Shown piece by piece: positions 36,400 to 46,071 of a DNA stretch of 64,000 nucleotides. Position numbers and translations under genes: made by a program. The notes under the pieces were generated by a model. It ran no database searches, was not told the origin of the DNA, and worked only from the letters and a program-made list of their open reading frames with translations. Position 1 is the first letter of the stretch. Every line of letters begins with the position of its first letter. The DNA comes from Comamonas testosteroni (GTDB lineage Bacteria; Pseudomonadota; Gammaproteobacteria; Burkholderiales; Burkholderiaceae_C): positions 40,274-104,273 of the forward strand of contig NZ_KZ984454.1 of assembly GCF_003569915.1 (NCBI RefSeq). Reading direction: 5' to 3'.

Positions 36400-37140
36400 C
36401 ACTATTTCCTGCGAGCTGGGTACGCCACGCAAACGTCGAATTGCAGCCTTGAGAAAGCGCCACAGCGCCCATATCACCAGCCACATCACAATCACCACGA
36501 TCAGCAGCAGGCCACCAAACACCAGCGGGTTGGCCAGCGCCAGCCAGATGGCACCCATGGATGCCGTGTCTTCCGCAAGGCTTGCGCCCACGTTGGAAAA
36601 AGGCTCGGGCGAGGTATTGATCAGCGCCCGCGTTGTGGTCTTGGCCGCCTGGCTGGTGGCAGCCAGCGTGCCGCCCATCAGGCCCGCCACCGTGGCCATG
36701 GTGGCGTTGTCCGCACCAAAGACCATGGCCGCCAGCGCCGCACCGGCAGGAATGCGCAGCACGCTCTGGAACATGTCCCAGGCCGAATCGACCAGCGGAA
36801 TTTTGTCGGCAAAGAACTCCACAAACAGCAGCCCGCCGCTGATGATGAGCACCATGGGGTGCTGCAGCACATGCAGACCGCCGGGCAGCGGCATCAGGCC
36901 CGTCGCGCCCAGCAAGCCCACCACAAACACCACGGCATAGAGGCGAAAGCCACTGGCCCAGCCCAGCGCCGCTGCCAGCGCCAGCATGGAGCCCATGTCC
37001 ATCTGGCCCACGGCATTGCCAGCCCTGGCCGCCACATCGCCGATCTGGCCCGCAGCGTCGCCTACGGCCTTGGCCGTATCAGGATCGACATGCAGGCCTG
37101 CGCCGTGCAGCCAGTTGATGATGGTTTGCCAGATATCCAT
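36388..37140 (-). CDS. DUF4126 membrane protein
   Basis: A 250-residue inner-membrane protein. Residues 1-50 are amphipathic, with an Ala/Gly-rich helix (AKAVGDAAGQIGDVAARAG). From residue 52 (LALAAALGWASGFRLYAVVF) it follows the DUF4126 pattern with about six helices, including FVEFFADKIPLVDSAWD and ending in a basic tail. Its function is unknown. It sits between the hydratase and carboxylase-alpha genes of the leucine pathway on the same strand, so it is probably co-transcribed with them; a role in that pathway is only an inference from position. Confidence 0.82.
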   Translation of the reverse strand: MDIWQTIINWLHGAGLHVDPDTAKAVGDAAGQIGDVAARAGNAVGQMDMGSMLALAAALGWASGFRLYAVVFVVGLLGATGLMPLPGGLHVLQHPMVLIISGGLLFVEFFADKIPLVDSAWDMFQSVLRIPAGAALAAMVFGADNATMATVAGLMGGTLAATSQAAKTTTRALINTSPEPFSNVGASLAEDTASMGAIWLALANPLVFGGLLLIVVIVMWLVIWALWRFLKAAIRRLRGVPSSQEIVQKT

Positions 37141-37203
37141 GGTGTTCTTTCCTTGTGCTCAGAGGCGGAACTCTATAGCGACTTGCACACAAGGTTTGCC
37201 CAT

Positions 37204-37986
37204 TCAGCCCGGCAGCCAGCTGGGTTTGCTCTTGCTCAGAAAGGCCTGCACGCCTTCCTTGCCTTCGCTGCTGGCGCGGATGTTCGCAATCTGCTCCACG
37301 GTGGAGGCAATCAGCTGCTCATTGATTTCGCGCTCGGCCACATCCAGCACCAGTCGCTTGCAGGCACGCACGGCGGCAGGGCCTGCGCTGAGCAGATGCT
37401 TGAGCCAGCCATCGACCACGGAGTCCAGCTGCTCGGCCTCGACCACTTCGTGCACATAGCCGATGCGGTGAGCTTCCTGCGCGGAAAAGCGCTCGCCCGT
37501 GAGGAAGTAGCGGTGCGAAGCACGCGCGCCCATGGCGCGAATCACATAGGGGCTGATGGTGGCGGGAATCAAGCCGATCTTCACTTCGCTCAGGCAAAAA
37601 CCTGCGGTATCCACGGCCACGGCCATATCGCAGCAGGCCACCAGCCCCATGCCACCGGCATAGACATCGCCTTGCACGCGCGCAATCGTGGGTTTGGGGC
37701 ATTCGTAGATGACGCGCAGCATCTCGGCCAGCAAGCCTGCATCCACGCGGTTTTCATCGCGGGAGTAATCGGCCATGCGGCGCATCCAGTTCAGATTGGC
37801 GCCGGCGCAGAAGGCCGGGCCTTCGGCCGCCAGCACAATGGCGCGCACATCGGGGCGCTCGCCTGCGGTGCGAAATGCGGCCGTGAGATCGGCAATCACC
37901 TCATCGCTGAAGGCATTGCGAATCTCTGGCTGAGTCAGCGTGATGCGGGCGATGCCGCCATTCACGGTCAGAGTCAAAGCTGTCAT
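37204..37986 (-). CDS. liuC: Enoyl-CoA hydratase family, probable methylglutaconyl-CoA hydratase
   Basis: A 260-residue crotonase-fold enzyme expected to hydrate 3-methylglutaconyl-CoA to HMG-CoA. The oxyanion-hole segment GPAFCAGANLNWMRRM is near residue 60. The second conserved region is GDVYAGGMGLVACCDMAVAV, followed by FCLSEVKIGLIPATISPYV with the catalytic Glu. The NWMRR element after the CAGA motif is typical of the liuC-type hydratases. The start follows GGGAGACTGAAG. It sits between the hydrolase and the DUF4126 gene, in the run from carboxylase beta to carboxylase alpha. Confidence 0.92.
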   Translation of the reverse strand: MTALTLTVNGGIARITLTQPEIRNAFSDEVIADLTAAFRTAGERPDVRAIVLAAEGPAFCAGANLNWMRRMADYSRDENRVDAGLLAEMLRVIYECPKPTIARVQGDVYAGGMGLVACCDMAVAVDTAGFCLSEVKIGLIPATISPYVIRAMGARASHRYFLTGERFSAQEAHRIGYVHEVVEAEQLDSVVDGWLKHLLSAGPAAVRACKRLVLDVAEREINEQLIASTVEQIANIRASSEGKEGVQAFLSKSKPSWLPG

Positions 37987-38004
37987 CTTCAGTCTCCCTT
38001 TGCT

Positions 38005-38952
38005 TTATGGCTTGAGCAAAGCCTGCGCCGTTCCCGGCACCTGCTTCATCAGAAAATTGCGCACCTCTGGCAGCCAGAAGTCGATATTGCTGGCCCGGTC
38101 AAAATAGCCATGGCCTTCGTGCAGGGGCCCGTCTGCGGGCTTGACCATGAGCAGCGTCAGGTCCAGATTCGGACTGGATTTTTGATAGCGCTGCGCCATC
38201 TTCTGCACCAGCGCCGGACGAAAATAGCTGTCGTTTTCGGCATAGACCCAGAGCATGGGCACGCGGGTCGTTGCAGCGAAAGCTTCCACGGTCTGGAGCA
38301 GTGCAGCTTCGCCGCACACGGTCTGCTTCTCACGCATCCGCGGCTGGGCACCCCGCCCACCGGCAAAGTTGATGACGCCGCGCAGGCCCACGGGCTGCTG
38401 CGCTGCCAGCGCCAGCGAGGCAAAACCGCCCGCCGATTTGCCCAGCAGCACCACATTGCCACTATTCACATAGGGCAGCTTCTGCCCCCAGTGCATGATG
38501 GCGGCCACATCGCGTGCCGACTCCTGTGCGGCATGCGCATAGTCGGGTGCATCGCAGCTGCCATAGCGGTCAGCAAGCGGGCCGTCCGATGCGCCATAGC
38601 CCCGGCGCAGGCCGGTGATGACCACATAGCCCAGTGCCGCAATTGCGCGGGCCTGCGCTCCGTAGCGGTCCGTCAGCGCCTCACGCGCTTCCTGCCCGCC
38701 GGGTGTGCCGTGGCTGAGCACCACCAGTCCCCAGGGGCCTGTGCCTTGCGGTCTGTAGACATGGCCTGCCAGATGGGCGGTATGCGCCGCCGCCTTCTCC
38801 GTGCCCGGCACCCAGACGGGAATGCGCGCATCAAACTGCTGCACATCGGCCTGCTGCATTGACTGGGCTGACTGCGCTTGGGCCACCATGGGCAGAGCCA
38901 GCCCTGCACACAGCAGGACTTGCATCAGACATGGGGCAAAGCGGCGCAGCAT
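38005..38952 (-). CDS. Exported alpha/beta hydrolase (dienelactone-hydrolase-like)
   Basis: A 315-residue protein with a Sec signal peptide (RFAPCLMQVLLCAGLALP, cut near AQAQS). The alpha/beta-hydrolase core follows: a GTPGGQEAR oxyanion region, the nucleophile elbow GKSAGGFASLAL near residue 172, an acidic residue in WVYAENDSYF near residue 243, and the His in LHEGHGYF near residue 282. It is probably periplasmic, so unlikely to act on acyl-CoA. It is nevertheless located between carboxylase beta (15 nt upstream) and the hydratase in the leucine gene run. Confidence 0.8.
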   Translation of the reverse strand: MLRRFAPCLMQVLLCAGLALPMVAQAQSAQSMQQADVQQFDARIPVWVPGTEKAAAHTAHLAGHVYRPQGTGPWGLVVLSHGTPGGQEAREALTDRYGAQARAIAALGYVVITGLRRGYGASDGPLADRYGSCDAPDYAHAAQESARDVAAIMHWGQKLPYVNSGNVVLLGKSAGGFASLALAAQQPVGLRGVINFAGGRGAQPRMREKQTVCGEAALLQTVEAFAATTRVPMLWVYAENDSYFRPALVQKMAQRYQKSSPNLDLTLLMVKPADGPLHEGHGYFDRASNIDFWLPEVRNFLMKQVPGTAQALLKP

Positions 38953-38967
38953 CTGAGGCCTTGGCGA

Positions 38968-40575
38968 TTACATGCGGAACACACCAAACTTGGTGTCTTC
39001 AATCGGCGCATTGCGGCTGGCCGACAGGCCCAGCGCCAGCACGCGGCGTGTGTCGGCGGGGTCGATCACGCCGTCATCCCACAGGCGGGCCGTGGCGTAG
39101 TAAGGGTGGCCCTGGTCTTCATACTGCTGGCGAATCGGGGCCTTGAAGGCTTCTTCTTCCGCTGCCGTCCACGCACCGCCCTTGGCTTCAATGCCATCGC
39201 GCTTGACGGTGGCCAGCACGCTGGCGGCCTGCTCGCCGCCCATCACGGAGATGCGCGCGTTGGGCCACATCCACAAAAAGCGTGGCGAGTAGGCGCGGCC
39301 ACACATGCCGTAATTGCCCGCGCCAAAGCTGCCGCCGATGATGATGGTGAACTTGGGAACGCTGGCCGTGGCCACCGCCGTCACCAGCTTGGCGCCGTGG
39401 CGGGCAATGCCTTCGTTCTCGTACTTGCGGCCCACCATGAAGCCCGTGATGTTCTGCAGGAACACCAGCGGAATCTTGCGCTGGCAGCACAGCTCGATAA
39501 AGTGCGCGCCCTTGACCGCCGATTCGCTGAACAAAATGCCGTTGTTGGCGATGATGCCGACCTGCATGCCTTCGACCCGCGCAAAGCCGCAGACCAGGGT
39601 ATTGCCAAAGCGGGCCTTGAACTCGTCGAACTGACTGCCGTCCACGATGCGGGCAATGATTTCACGCACATCGAAGGGCTTGCGGGTATCCACGGGAATC
39701 ACGCCATACAGCTCTTGACTATCAAAAAGAGGAGCTGCCGGCACATGATCTGCCTGGACTGGCGGCTTGTTTTTATTCAAATTGCTCACAGCCTGACGTG
39801 CCAGAGCAATCGCGTGCAGGTCGTTTTCGGCCAGATGATCGGCCACGCCCGACAGGCGTGTGTGCACATCGCCACCGCCCAGATCTTCGGCGCTGACAAC
39901 CTCGCCCGTGGCCGCCTTGACCAGCGGAGGGCCACCCAGAAAGATGGTGCCCTGGTTCTTGACGATGATGGACTCATCGCTCATCGCAGGCACATAGGCG
40001 CCACCGGCCGTGCACGAGCCCATGACCACGGCAATCTGCGAGATGCCCTGCGCGCTCATATTGGCCTGGTTGAAGAAGATGCGACCAAAGTGTTCACGGT
40101 CGGGGAAGACTTCGTCCTGATTGGGCAGATTGGCACCACCCGAGTCCACCAGATAGATGCAGGGCAGACGGTTCTGCGCGGCAATCTCCTGCGCGCGCAG
40201 GTGCTTTTTCACCGTCATGGGGTAGTAGGTGCCGCCCTTCACGGTGGCGTCATTGCACACGATGATGCAGTCCACACCGCTGACACGGCCCACACCGGCA
40301 ATCACGCCTGCGCCCGGCGCATCGTTGTTGTACATATTGAGCGCCGCCAGCGGCGACAGCTCCAGAAACGGCGTGCCGGGGTCCAGCAGACGCTGCACAC
40401 GCTCGCGCGGCAGCAGTTTGCCGCGAGCCACATGCTTGGCGCGGGCGGCTTCGTTGCCACCCAGGCCCGCTTCATCGCAACGCGCACGCAGGTCATCGAC
40501 CAGCGACTGCATGGCGGCGGCGTTGGCCAGAAAGTCCGCAGAACGCGGATTCAGTTGTGTCCCCAGAATGCTCAT
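38968..40575 (-). CDS. liuB: Methylcrotonyl-CoA carboxylase beta (carboxyltransferase) subunit
   Basis: A 535-residue carboxyltransferase that moves the carboxyl group from biotin to 3-methylcrotonyl-CoA. The family hallmarks are [57 protein letters not shown] and [19 protein letters not shown], the last typical of MCC beta rather than propionyl-CoA carboxylase. Length matches the family. It is divergent from the antiporter gene, so the region 40576-40672 should carry the promoter for this leucine gene run. I do not see a full LiuR-type palindrome there. Confidence 0.95.
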   Translation of the reverse strand: MSILGTQLNPRSADFLANAAAMQSLVDDLRARCDEAGLGGNEAARAKHVARGKLLPRERVQRLLDPGTPFLELSPLAALNMYNNDAPGAGVIAGVGRVSGVDCIIVCNDATVKGGTYYPMTVKKHLRAQEIAAQNRLPCIYLVDSGGANLPNQDEVFPDREHFGRIFFNQANMSAQGISQIAVVMGSCTAGGAYVPAMSDESIIVKNQGTIFLGGPPLVKAATGEVVSAEDLGGGDVHTRLSGVADHLAENDLHAIALARQAVSNLNKNKPPVQADHVPAAPLFDSQELYGVIPVDTRKPFDVREIIARIVDGSQFDEFKARFGNTLVCGFARVEGMQVGIIANNGILFSESAVKGAHFIELCCQRKIPLVFLQNITGFMVGRKYENEGIARHGAKLVTAVATASVPKFTIIIGGSFGAGNYGMCGRAYSPRFLWMWPNARISVMGGEQAASVLATVKRDGIEAKGGAWTAAEEEAFKAPIRQQYEDQGHPYYATARLWDDGVIDPADTRRVLALGLSASRNAPIEDTKFGVFRM

Positions 40576-40672
40576 TGATCACACCTCATGAATGCTTTGC
40601 CCGTTACGTGAGCTTGGTTTTTTCTCGACTCAGACACCATGCAGAAACCGCAGTTGAAGAAAATGCAGTCAT

Positions 40673-42403
40673 ATGCACGCTGTTGAAACTGTTTTGCTGG
40701 TCCTGCTCCTGGGAGCTTTGACCGGCATCGTGGCCCGCTACATACGGGCCATTCCCTTGCCTCTGATCCAAATTGCGCTGGGCGCGCTGATTGCCTGGCC
40801 GCAGGCCGGTCTGCACATCGCCTTCGACCCTGAACTGTTCCTGCTGCTGTTCATCCCACCGCTGCTGTTTGCCGACGGATGGCGCATTCCCAAGCGCGAA
40901 TTCTTTGCCCTGGCCAAACCCATCCTGCTGCTGGCTCTGGGTCTGGTGCTGTTCACGGTACTGGGTCTGGGCTATCTGATCCACTGGATGATTCCCGAGA
41001 TTCCGCTGACCGTCGCCTTTGCGCTGGCCGCCGTGGTCTCGCCCACGGACGCTGTGGCGGTTTCGGCCATCACCCGCAATCTGGGCATGCCCGAGAAGAC
41101 CATGACGATTCTCGAAGGCGAGTCGCTGCTCAACGATGCATCGGGTCTGGTGGCACTGAAATTTGCCGTCGCCGCCACGCTGACCGGGCTTTTTTCCTGG
41201 GGCGAAGTGGCCAAGGAGTTCACCTGGATGGCCGTGGGGGGCCTGGGCATTGGCGCGCTGATCGGCTGGGCCTTCAGCTACGCGCGCGGCACCATCACAC
41301 GCCGTCTGGGCGATGTCGCCGCCACGCAGATGGTGCTGCTGCTGGTGCTGCTGCCCTTTGCCGCCTACATCGTGGGCGAAAAGATTGGTGTGTCGGGGAT
41401 TCTGGCGGCCGTGGCCGCTGGCATTGCCACCAACTTTGCCGACCTGGAGCGCAGCAGCTATATCAGCGAACGCATGCAGACTGCCGGAACCTGGAGCATG
41501 GTGGAAGCGGCCTTCAACGGCGCCATCTTCCTGCTGCTGGGGCTGCAGCTGCCATCCATCATTGGCGTGCCCCTGCATCAGGCGGGCCACGACTGGTGGA
41601 TTCTGGTCGGCTATGTGGCCGCGATCTCGTTTGCCCTGCTGCTGATGCGCTGGATCTGGCTGGTCGTCGGTGTGCATGGCTCGCTGCTGCGCGCCCACAA
41701 GCAGGGCAAGATCGCCGAGCGCCCCTCGCCACTGCTGAACCTGGCCACCACGCTGGCCGGCATTCGCGGTGCGGTCACGCTGGCTGGCGCGCTGTCCGTG
41801 CCCATGCTGCTGAACAATGGCCAACCCTTCCCCGCCCGCGACATGCTGGTGTTTCTGGCCACTGGCGTGATTCTTTTCACGCTGGTCATCGGCTCCGTGG
41901 GCCTGCCACTGGTGCTGCGCCTGCTGCCGCCCCACGAGGAATCGCCCACCGTGCGCGAAGAGCGTCTGGCGCGTGAGCAGGCCTGCATGGCAGCCATGGG
42001 CCGACTGGCCTTGACCGAAGAAGAGATTCAGCACCGCGACCCCGAATGGGTGGCCATGCGCCAGGAGGTCAACGGCCACCTGACGCAGGAGTACCGCAAC
42101 CGTATCCAGATGCTGGACGACGGCAGCGGCACGGTGCTGAGCCTGGAAGCCCAGCGCGAAGCGCCCGAGATCGTGCGCCAGCGCAAGCTGCGCTATGTGG
42201 TGGAGATTGAAGCCCGCATCGACTGCATTCACGCCGAGCGGGACTTCTACTACGCCGAGCGGCAGGCCCACCGCATCAACGACGAGTCGCTGCGCAGCCT
42301 GGTCAGCGAGCTGGACATGCAGGAAATCGCCATGCGCAAGCGTCTGGCCGTGGCGCGCCGTGCGGCGGGCCTGCCTGCAAGCGATACGAGTAGCCACCAC
42401 TAA
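40673..42403 (+). CDS. CPA1-family Na+/H+ antiporter
   Basis: A 576-residue inner-membrane antiporter of the NhaP/YjcE type. About twelve membrane spans cover residues 1-420. The conserved transport motifs are VVSPTDAVAVSAITRNLGMP and LEGESLLNDASGLVALKFAV (the paired acidic residues of the CPA1 ion site), plus GIRGAVTLAGALSVP. A hydrophilic cytosolic tail of about 150 residues (EERLAREQACMAAMGRLALT...) is predicted helical and presumably regulatory. The gene stands alone with a good terminator, divergent from mccB. Confidence 0.92.
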   Translation: MHAVETVLLVLLLGALTGIVARYIRAIPLPLIQIALGALIAWPQAGLHIAFDPELFLLLFIPPLLFADGWRIPKREFFALAKPILLLALGLVLFTVLGLGYLIHWMIPEIPLTVAFALAAVVSPTDAVAVSAITRNLGMPEKTMTILEGESLLNDASGLVALKFAVAATLTGLFSWGEVAKEFTWMAVGGLGIGALIGWAFSYARGTITRRLGDVAATQMVLLLVLLPFAAYIVGEKIGVSGILAAVAAGIATNFADLERSSYISERMQTAGTWSMVEAAFNGAIFLLLGLQLPSIIGVPLHQAGHDWWILVGYVAAISFALLLMRWIWLVVGVHGSLLRAHKQGKIAERPSPLLNLATTLAGIRGAVTLAGALSVPMLLNNGQPFPARDMLVFLATGVILFTLVIGSVGLPLVLRLLPPHEESPTVREERLAREQACMAAMGRLALTEEEIQHRDPEWVAMRQEVNGHLTQEYRNRIQMLDDGSGTVLSLEAQREAPEIVRQRKLRYVVEIEARIDCIHAERDFYYAERQAHRINDESLRSLVSELDMQEIAMRKRLAVARRAAGLPASDTSSHH

Positions 42404-42427
42404 AGCCGGTGCACGCATGACTCCACC

Positions 42428-42454
42428 AGCCCCGCCAATGCGGGGCTTTTTTGT
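42428..42454 (+). terminator. Intrinsic terminator of the antiporter gene
   Basis: AGCCCCGC / GCGGGGCT has a 4-nt loop and is followed by six T residues. Confidence 0.88.
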
Positions 42455-42482
42455 GGAGCGGTGCATGCGAAGCATCGTGGGC

Positions 42483-44201
42483 TCAAGCCGTTTTAATAGT
42501 GCGCAAGTCCAAGAGTTCGATCATCTCGTCGCGAATCTTGAACTTCTGGATCTTGCCCGTCACCGTCATCGGGAAGGCCTGCACAAAGCGGATATAGCGC
42601 GGCACCTTGTAGTGGGCAATCTGGCCTTTGCAGAAATCACGCACCTCGTCCTCACTCAACTCAATGCCGGGCTTGACGATGACCCAGGCACACAGCTCCT
42701 CGCCGTATTTGATGTCGGGCACGCCCACCACCTGCACGTCCTGCACCTTGGGGTGGCGGTAGAGGAATTCCTCGATCTCACGCGGGTAGATGTTCTCGCC
42801 ACCGCGAATCACCATGTCCTTGATGCGGCCCACGATGTTGACGTAGCCCTCGGCATCCATGGTGGCCAGATCGCCGGTGTGCATCCAGTGTTCGGCGTCA
42901 ATGGCCTCGCGGGTTTTGACCTCATCTTCCCAGTAACCGTGCATGACGGAGTAGCCGCGCGTGCACAGCTCGCCAGATACGCCTGGCGCCACGATTTCGC
43001 CCGATACGGGGTCGACAATCTTCACCTCCAGATGCGGCTGCACCTTGCCCACGGTAGAGACCCGGCGGTCCAGCGGCGTATCGGCCTCGCTCTGGCAGCT
43101 GACAGGGCTGGTCTCGGTCATGCCGTAAGCGATGGTGATCTCGCTCAAATTCATATCACGCACCACACGCTTCATCACTTCGATGGGGCAAGGCGAGCCC
43201 ACCATGATGCCGGTGCGCAGCGTGGACAGATCAAACTCCGCAAAGCGCGGGTGGTCCAGCTCGGCAATGAACATGGTGGGCACGCCGTGCAGGCCCGTGC
43301 ATTTCTCGGCCTGCACGGCCTCCAGCACGCTCAGCGGCTCAAAGCCGTCATTGGGGTAGACGATGGCCGAGCCATGCGTGAAGCAAGCCAGATTGCCCAG
43401 CACCATGCCAAAGCAGTGGTACAGCGGCACGGGAATGCACAAGCGGTCTTCATGGGTCAGGCGCATGCACTCGCCGATGAAAAAGCCGTTGTTCAGAATA
43501 TTGCGGTGCGTCAGCGTCGCGCCTTTGGGAAAGCCCGTGGTGCCGCTGGTGAACTGGATATTGATGGGATCGGTGTTCTTCAGCGTCGCTGCAATGGCGT
43601 TAATGCGCTCATCCCCGGATGCACCTTTGGCCATCAGCTGCGAAAAGCGGAGCATTCCGGGGTGCTCATCGCCTTGTCCAGCCACATCAATCCAGATGAT
43701 CGAGCGCAGCGCTGGCAGGCGCCTGGCCTGCAGCTTGCCCGGCTCGGCGCTCGCCAGCTCAGGGGCCAGCTCGCGCAGCATGCCCAGGTAGTCGCTGGTC
43801 TTGAACTGCGGCATGGACACCAGCGCCTTGCAGCCCACCTTGTTGAGTGCGTATTCCACCTCGGACGTGCGGTAGGCCGGGTTGATATTGACCAGCACCA
43901 GACCCACCTGCGCCGTGGCCAGCTGCATCAGCACCCATTCGGCGTTGTTATGGCTCCAGATACCCACGCGGTCGCCTTTGACCAGACCCTGGTTGAGCAA
44001 GGCGCTGGCCAGCTGGCGTGCGGCGGCATGCAGCTCGCCATAGGTGTAGCGCAGCCCCTGATGGCGGCTGATCAGCGCATCGCGCGCGCCATGGCGCTGC
44101 GCCATGGCGGCAAAAAAATCTCCAATCGTCTGCTCAATCAAAGGCACGTCTGTGCGGCCTTGGGAATAGCTGGCGGTCAGCGTATTCGATTGCGATGGCA
44201 T
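42483..44201 (-). CDS. AMP-dependent acyl-CoA synthetase
   Basis: A 572-residue member of the ANL superfamily that should activate a carboxylic acid to its CoA thioester. The P-loop-like motif is [19 protein letters not shown] near residue 200. [22 protein letters not shown] and [20 protein letters not shown] follow in order, and the catalytic Lys is in [14 protein letters not shown] near the C-terminus. The start is the ATG encoding MPSQSNT, preceded by GGAGACAAACC. Synthetases of this kind often accompany leucine/isovalerate genes, where isovalerate or acetoacetate could be the substrate, but the exact acid cannot be fixed. It diverges from an AraC regulator. Confidence 0.88.
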   Translation of the reverse strand: MPSQSNTLTASYSQGRTDVPLIEQTIGDFFAAMAQRHGARDALISRHQGLRYTYGELHAAARQLASALLNQGLVKGDRVGIWSHNNAEWVLMQLATAQVGLVLVNINPAYRTSEVEYALNKVGCKALVSMPQFKTSDYLGMLRELAPELASAEPGKLQARRLPALRSIIWIDVAGQGDEHPGMLRFSQLMAKGASGDERINAIAATLKNTDPINIQFTSGTTGFPKGATLTHRNILNNGFFIGECMRLTHEDRLCIPVPLYHCFGMVLGNLACFTHGSAIVYPNDGFEPLSVLEAVQAEKCTGLHGVPTMFIAELDHPRFAEFDLSTLRTGIMVGSPCPIEVMKRVVRDMNLSEITIAYGMTETSPVSCQSEADTPLDRRVSTVGKVQPHLEVKIVDPVSGEIVAPGVSGELCTRGYSVMHGYWEDEVKTREAIDAEHWMHTGDLATMDAEGYVNIVGRIKDMVIRGGENIYPREIEEFLYRHPKVQDVQVVGVPDIKYGEELCAWVIVKPGIELSEDEVRDFCKGQIAHYKVPRYIRFVQAFPMTVTGKIQKFKIRDEMIELLDLRTIKTA

Positions 44202-44286
44202 GGTTTGTCTCCTCGGCACCGTATTCAGCTCAGAATAAGGGCAAGCCCTGTTCAGAAGAAGTCAGTCAGGTTGCAATAATTGCCAA

Positions 44287-45366
44287 ATGCTGACACCTTC
44301 TCTGGTCAAGACTCCGCTGCCGCACCATGCTAGTTCCGTCGTCAAGGCGCACCCGGCAATTACCCCCATGGCCTTTGTTCAGGCCATTGTCCGAGCCTAC
44401 GAAAAAAGGCAGATGTCACCGCTGGCCGCTCTTGAAAAGGCACAAATCCCGCCAGAGTTGGTGAAGGATGCAAAAGAGTGCATCACCGCCTTGCAAATGG
44501 AGGCGCTTTCGGACGCCGCCATGCGTGAGCTGGACGACGAGGCGCTGGGCTGGTTCGAACGCACCATGCCCTGGGGCAGCTACGGCATGCTGGCGCGCGC
44601 CAGCATCAGCGCCCCGCATCTGGGGCTGGCTCTGGCGCGCTGGTGCCGCCACCACCGGCTGATTTCAGGCGGGGATATCGTGCTCAGCCTCAGCGAGCAG
44701 GCCGGCATCGCCACACTGACGCTGCACGAGAGCCGGGCACTTGGCGAGATGCGCGAGTTCTGCCTGATTTCGGTGCTGCGCAATATCCACGGCTTTGCCA
44801 GTTGGCTGATCAACGAACCCATCCCTCTGCAACATGCCAGCTTTCCGTTTGCGGCCCCGGCCCATGCCAGCGTGTACCAGGTGCTGTTCGCGCCCGGCAG
44901 CGTGGAGTTTGAGGCGCCTGTGGCCAGCCTGCAGTTCGAGGCGCGCTGGCTGCAGGCCCCGCTGGCGCGCGATGAGACCGCCCTGAACCGCATGCTGCAG
45001 CGCGCGCTGCCGATTCAGGTGCGCCCCTATCAGCGCGAGAAGACGCTGGTGCAGCGCGTGCGCCACCTGCTGGCCGCCAGCGGCGAGGAGCAGCAGACGG
45101 CCGAGACCCTGTCACGCCAGTTGCACTTGTCGCAGCGCAGCCTGCACCGCCAGCTCAAGGACGAAGGCGTGTCGCTGCAGGCCCTCAAGGACGAAATCCG
45201 CCGCGAGCGCGCGATTGCGCTGCTGCTGCGCACCAGCCGCCCCATCAAGCGCGTGGCCCAGGCCTGCGGCTTTCTCAACGACAAGAGCTTTATCCGCGCC
45301 TTCCGGCTGTGGACGGGGCTGTCCCCTTCCGAATTCCGCAAGAGCGCGGGCCAGCGCCCCGCCTGA
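44287..45366 (+). CDS. AraC-family transcriptional regulator (OruR/Arabinose_bd type)
   Basis: A 359-residue regulator. The N-terminal 230 residues match the ligand-sensing domain of the OruR-like AraC group (GWFERTMPWGSYGMLARASI is characteristic). The C-terminal two-HTH domain (about residues 265-355) includes ETLSRQLHLSQRSLHRQLKD and VAQACGFLNDKSFIRAFRLW then TGLSPSEFR. It is divergently transcribed from the acyl-CoA synthetase gene with an 85-nt gap, the classic arrangement for an activator and its target. The effector is probably the acid or a CoA ester of it (inference). The DUF4336 gene follows 8 nt downstream. Confidence 0.9.
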   Translation: MLTPSLVKTPLPHHASSVVKAHPAITPMAFVQAIVRAYEKRQMSPLAALEKAQIPPELVKDAKECITALQMEALSDAAMRELDDEALGWFERTMPWGSYGMLARASISAPHLGLALARWCRHHRLISGGDIVLSLSEQAGIATLTLHESRALGEMREFCLISVLRNIHGFASWLINEPIPLQHASFPFAAPAHASVYQVLFAPGSVEFEAPVASLQFEARWLQAPLARDETALNRMLQRALPIQVRPYQREKTLVQRVRHLLAASGEEQQTAETLSRQLHLSQRSLHRQLKDEGVSLQALKDEIRRERAIALLLRTSRPIKRVAQACGFLNDKSFIRAFRLWTGLSPSEFRKSAGQRPA

Positions 45367-45374
45367 GGCCATCC

Positions 45375-46070
45375 ATGCAGACATCCACACCAAAATGGGC
45401 CGCTGTCACAGATAACATCTGGGCTATCAGCTATCAATTCAGTAACAAAGGCATGCAGGTCAGCACCCGCATGACGGTGATACGGCTGGCCGATGGCAGC
45501 CTGTTCGCGCATTCCGCCGTGCCGCTGACGGCCGAGCAAAAAGCCGAGCTGGATACCTTCGGGCCGCTGCGCCATATCGTTGCGCCCAGCGCCATGCACC
45601 ATCTGTTTGTGCCCGCGCTGGCCCAGCTTTATCCACAGGCGGCGCTCTACGGACCCAAAGCCGTGCTGCGCAAACACCCCGAACTACCGCAGATGCAGCT
45701 GATCCCCGAGGATGCCGCCGCGCCCTGGGCGGGCCAGTTGCAGTGCCTGCCGGTGGCTGGCATTCCGATGCTGAAAGAGACGGTGTGGTTTCACCCGGCC
45801 AGCGGCAGTCTGATTGCCACGGACATTCTGCAGTGCTGGCAAGGGCCGCTGAGCCTGCCCGTGCGCCTGTATCTGGGGCTGACGGGTGGGCACGAACGCC
45901 TGACCGTGCCACGCACCGTGCGCCTGCTGGTCAAGGACAAGGCGGCGCTGCAGGCCTGCGTTCAGCAGATCAAAAAATGGCCGGTGCAGCGCGTGATCTT
46001 GCTGCATAACAGCATTATTGAGTCCCAGTCCAGAGAACGCTTAGGCGAAGCGCTATCAATTTGGGACTGA
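45375..46070 (+). CDS. DUF4336 family protein (metallo-beta-lactamase-like)
   Basis: The 231-residue protein starts MQTSTPKWAAVTDNIWAISY. DUF4336 proteins have a metallo-beta-lactamase-like fold. Here the core reads RMTVIRLADGSLFAHSAVPL, then LRHIVAPSAMHHLFVPALAQ where the usual HxHxDH would be; it is degenerate (SAMHH). SLIATDILQCW is the later acidic element. The start after TGAGGCC lies 8 nt downstream of the AraC gene, so the two are co-transcribed. No function is known; zinc hydrolysis is doubtful given the altered motif. Confidence 0.78.
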   Translation: MQTSTPKWAAVTDNIWAISYQFSNKGMQVSTRMTVIRLADGSLFAHSAVPLTAEQKAELDTFGPLRHIVAPSAMHHLFVPALAQLYPQAALYGPKAVLRKHPELPQMQLIPEDAAAPWAGQLQCLPVAGIPMLKETVWFHPASGSLIATDILQCWQGPLSLPVRLYLGLTGGHERLTVPRTVRLLVKDKAALQACVQQIKKWPVQRVILLHNSIIESQSRERLGEALSIWD

Positions 46071-46071
46071 T

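Noticed and set aside
39710..39785. AT-rich patch in the carboxylase beta gene considered as another captured repeat
   Set aside because: It lacks the GCGCTTGAT/GCGCT core, and a loop of similar length before the ELYGV motif is normal for the family.
38878..40578. 566-codon plus-strand ORF antisense to the carboxylase beta gene
   Set aside because: It has no recognisable domain, and the minus strand encodes a well-conserved carboxyltransferase.
40604..42475. 623-codon minus-strand ORF antisense to the antiporter gene
   Set aside because: It shows the same Gln/His-rich shadow pattern, and the antiporter frame has clear CPA1 motifs and its own terminator.
45405..45445. AGCTATCAATT stretch at the start of the DUF4336 gene as a repeat copy
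   Set aside because: It is only about a dozen matching bases, too short to separate from chance.
45375..46070. DUF4336 protein as an active zinc hydrolase
   Set aside because: The HxHxDH motif is absent from the expected position (SAMHH), so an enzymatic call is not supported.
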